Below are positions 5,588-7,073 of a stretch of 7,073 bases of DNA, piece after piece. The notes under the pieces are model-generated. The model was not told the origin of the DNA and searched no databases. It saw only the letters and a list, made by a program, of their open reading frames with translations. The position numbers and the translations under genes are program-made. The stretch comes from Chloroflexota bacterium (GTDB lineage: Bacteria > Chloroflexota > Anaerolineae > Aggregatilineales > UBA3940). The stretch spans positions 1 to 7,073 of the forward strand of contig JAHEME010000143.1 of NCBI GenBank assembly GCA_024643825.1, given 5' to 3'. Position 1 is the stretch's first letter, and every line of letters begins with the position of its first letter.

Positions 5588-6782
5588 AGCCTTGAAGTAG
5601 GGTGCGTAGAACGTTGATTAGCTGAGTGATGTGTTCTTCTTCGACGATCAAGGGGGGCAGCAGCCGCAGCACAGTAGGGCCTGCACTCAGGAGCATGACC
5701 CCATGCTCGTACCCCTTTTCAACCAGAGGCGCGACCTCGCTGTCCATCTCCACGCCGATGATCAGACCCAGCCCGCGAATCTCCCGGATGTGGGGTGAGT
5801 TCAACTCCGCGATCTGCTCTGCTAGCAGCGTGCCCATTTCGTTGACGTGGGCCAGCATCGCCGGGTCACTCACCCGCTGGAAGACGATCTGCGCGGCGCG
5901 CGAGGCTACAGGCCCGGCAGCGAAGGTGCTGCCATGATCGCCGGGGTGGATCACGCTGGCGACAGGCTCGGTCATCAGGGTGGCGGCCATCGGCAGACCG
6001 CCGCCGAGCGCTTTGGCAAGGGTCATGAGATCAGGTTCAACCCCATACTGTTGATATGCCCAGAGCTTCCCGGTGCGCCCCAGACCGCATTGAATCTCAT
6101 CGAAAATCAGCAGGGCGTTATGGCGATCACACAGATCGCGCAGACCGTGTAGAAATTCCTTTGTGGCGACGTGTACCCCGCCTTCGCCCTGCACTGGCTC
6201 GACGATCACGGCACAGGTCTGTGGGCCAATGAGCTGCGCTGCCGCTTCCAGATCGTTGAAGGGGGCGAAATGTACTCCGGGCATCAGGGGGCGGAAGGGA
6301 GCCTGATACTTCTCCCGCGCGGTGGCAGCCAGTGCCCCCGCCGTGCGCCCGTGAAAGCCTCCGCCAAACGCCACAATGTCCGTCTTTCCGGGGAAGTGCG
6401 TGGTAGTCGCGTACTTCCGCGCAAACTTGATGGCGGCTTCGTTGGCCTCGCTGCCCGAATTGCAGAAGAAGACACGATCCGCGAAGCTCGATTCGCACAG
6501 CATCTCTGCCAGTTCCACCTGCGGGGCTGTGTGAAAGAGATTCGAGACGTGGCTCAACTGGGCGGCCTGCTGCTGAATCCCCTCTACCAGTTCAGGATCG
6601 CTGTGACCGAGAGCATTCACCGCAATGCCGGACGTGAAATCAAGGTAGGTTTTACCATCGCTGGCGGTGACTTCCATGCCCTTGCCTTCGACGAGCACAA
6701 AAGGCGCGCGCGCATAGGATTGTAGAATGTACTGAGCCTCCTTACTGGGAATATCACTGCCTGTTTCTGTGTTTGCTATCAT
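5586..6782 (-). CDS. argD: Acetylornithine aminotransferase (class III, PLP-dependent)
   Basis: Transfers an amino group from glutamate to N-acetylglutamate semialdehyde, giving N-acetylornithine; cytoplasmic. 398 residues, normal for ArgD. Motifs in order: FTSGIAVNALGH (49-60), NSGSEANEAAIKFAR (108-122) for the phosphate loop, FHGRT (143-147) stacking on PLP, EPVQGEGG (195-202), DEIQCGLGRTG (228-238) with Asp228 contacting the pyridine nitrogen, LAKALGGGLP with the Schiff-base Lys257, and GDHGSTF (281-287). The segment after STF reads AAGP where many ArgD proteins have GGNP. ATG 6782 is supported by AGGAG (6788-6792) at five bases. It follows argB by 23 bp and precedes the acetyltransferase by 7 bp. 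A related omega-aminotransferase is formally possible, but motifs and operon context make ArgD near certain. Confidence 0.97.
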   Translation of the reverse strand: MIANTETGSDIPSKEAQYILQSYARAPFVLVEGKGMEVTASDGKTYLDFTSGIAVNALGHSDPELVEGIQQQAAQLSHVSNLFHTAPQVELAEMLCESSFADRVFFCNSGSEANEAAIKFARKYATTTHFPGKTDIVAFGGGFHGRTAGALAATAREKYQAPFRPLMPGVHFAPFNDLEAAAQLIGPQTCAVIVEPVQGEGGVHVATKEFLHGLRDLCDRHNALLIFDEIQCGLGRTGKLWAYQQYGVEPDLMTLAKALGGGLPMAATLMTEPVASVIHPGDHGSTFAAGPVASRAAQIVFQRVSDPAMLAHVNEMGTLLAEQIAELNSPHIREIRGLGLIIGVEMDSEVAPLVEKGYEHGVMLLSAGPTVLRLLPPLIVEEEHITQLINVLRTLLQG

Positions 6783-6805
6783 CTAATCTCCTCTTGTTGT
6801 ATTTC

Positions 6806-7073
6806 CTATCGGTGGCTAAAGGTTGTCCCTGTGCCTGCCAGAAGTCCGTCCAGGTCGGTGATCACGACTTGCGGCACGCCGCTCGCCAGTGTTTCCAGCG
6901 CCGTGTTCACCTTGGGAATCATGCCGCCGCTGATCGTCTCGGATTCCATCAATGCCTGTGCCTGATCGGGTGTCATTCGTGGGATAAGCTGCGCGCCGTC
7001 CAGCACACCGGGCACATTCGTCAGGAAGACAATGCGGGAAGCGCCAACGGCGCAGGAGACCGCACCCGCTGCG
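6806..7073 (-). CDS. argB: Acetylglutamate kinase, C-terminal part (5' end beyond the window)
   Basis: Phosphorylates N-acetylglutamate, the second and often feedback-controlled step of arginine synthesis. Only the last 88 codons are present; the frame is open to the right edge, so no start is assigned. The segment SRIVFLTNVPGVLDG matches the amino-acid-kinase fold element usually read as LTDVPGVL. ISGGMIPKV is the conserved ATP/substrate-binding motif near the C-terminus of ArgB, and the protein ends TDLDGLLAGTGTTFSHR with TAG at 6806-6808. The usual LTDVPG is LTNVPG here. The internal GTG at 7015 is a Val codon, not a start. argD follows after 23 bp. Whether it has the N-terminal extension of arginine-sensitive enzymes cannot be seen. 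Confidence 0.95.
   Translation of the reverse strand, partial: AAGAVSCAVGASRIVFLTNVPGVLDGAQLIPRMTPDQAQALMESETISGGMIPKVNTALETLASGVPQVVITDLDGLLAGTGTTFSHR

Larger units (their letters stand above)
2302..7073 (-). other. Arginine biosynthesis operon argB-argD-GNAT-argG-argH
   Basis: Five co-directional genes with gaps of 23 bp, 7 bp, a 26-bp overlap, and 33 bp, each with its own purine-rich ribosome site and no internal terminator or convincing internal promoter. The order covers acetylglutamate formation, phosphorylation, transamination and the two final steps. argC, argJ/argE and argF are not seen. The operon promoter lies beyond the right edge. Confidence 0.85.

Overview
The window reads as a fragment of a moderately GC-rich bacterial chromosome. 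My best guess at origin is Chloroflexota (Anaerolineae or a relative). This is an inference from a lipoprotein whose post-cysteine linker is Thr/Pro-rich (TPTPYIIVVTQTPTP) and is followed by an NPSFEG stretch, a combination I associate with that phylum; no rRNA or other marker is present to prove it.

Layout. The right two-thirds (2302-7073, minus strand) is an arginine-biosynthesis operon transcribed right to left: argB (acetylglutamate kinase, cut by the window edge), argD (acetylornithine aminotransferase), a short GNAT acetyltransferase that is probably the N-acetylglutamate synthase, argG (argininosuccinate synthase) and argH (argininosuccinate lyase). Spacings are 23 bp, 7 bp, a 26-bp overlap and 33 bp, so one transcript is likely. 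Together the genes cover acetylation of glutamate, phosphorylation, transamination, and the last two steps from citrulline to arginine. argC, argJ (or argE) and argF are not visible; argC and argJ may lie upstream beyond the right edge.

The left third is accessory. A minus-strand lipoprotein gene runs off the left edge, and its 5' part contains a GC-rich palindromic repeat read in frame. Upstream of it on the same strand is a helix-turn-helix/cupin transcription regulator with a good promoter. Divergent from the regulator are two plus-strand genes: a five-helix membrane protein of unknown function and a 49-residue, two-helix mini-protein that converges on argH.

The most unusual part is the 266-bp divergent region (1141-1406). 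It holds the regulator's promoter with a TTGATCAA palindrome near its predicted +1. On the plus strand it holds a possible 16-codon ORF with tandem Trp codons, two small hairpins with a mutually exclusive alternative pairing, and a convincing intrinsic terminator only 34 bp before the membrane gene's start codon. That is the layout of a leader/attenuator or of a small RNA. The terminator is seen directly; the regulatory reading is inference. I see no CRISPR array, transposase, tRNA or rRNA.
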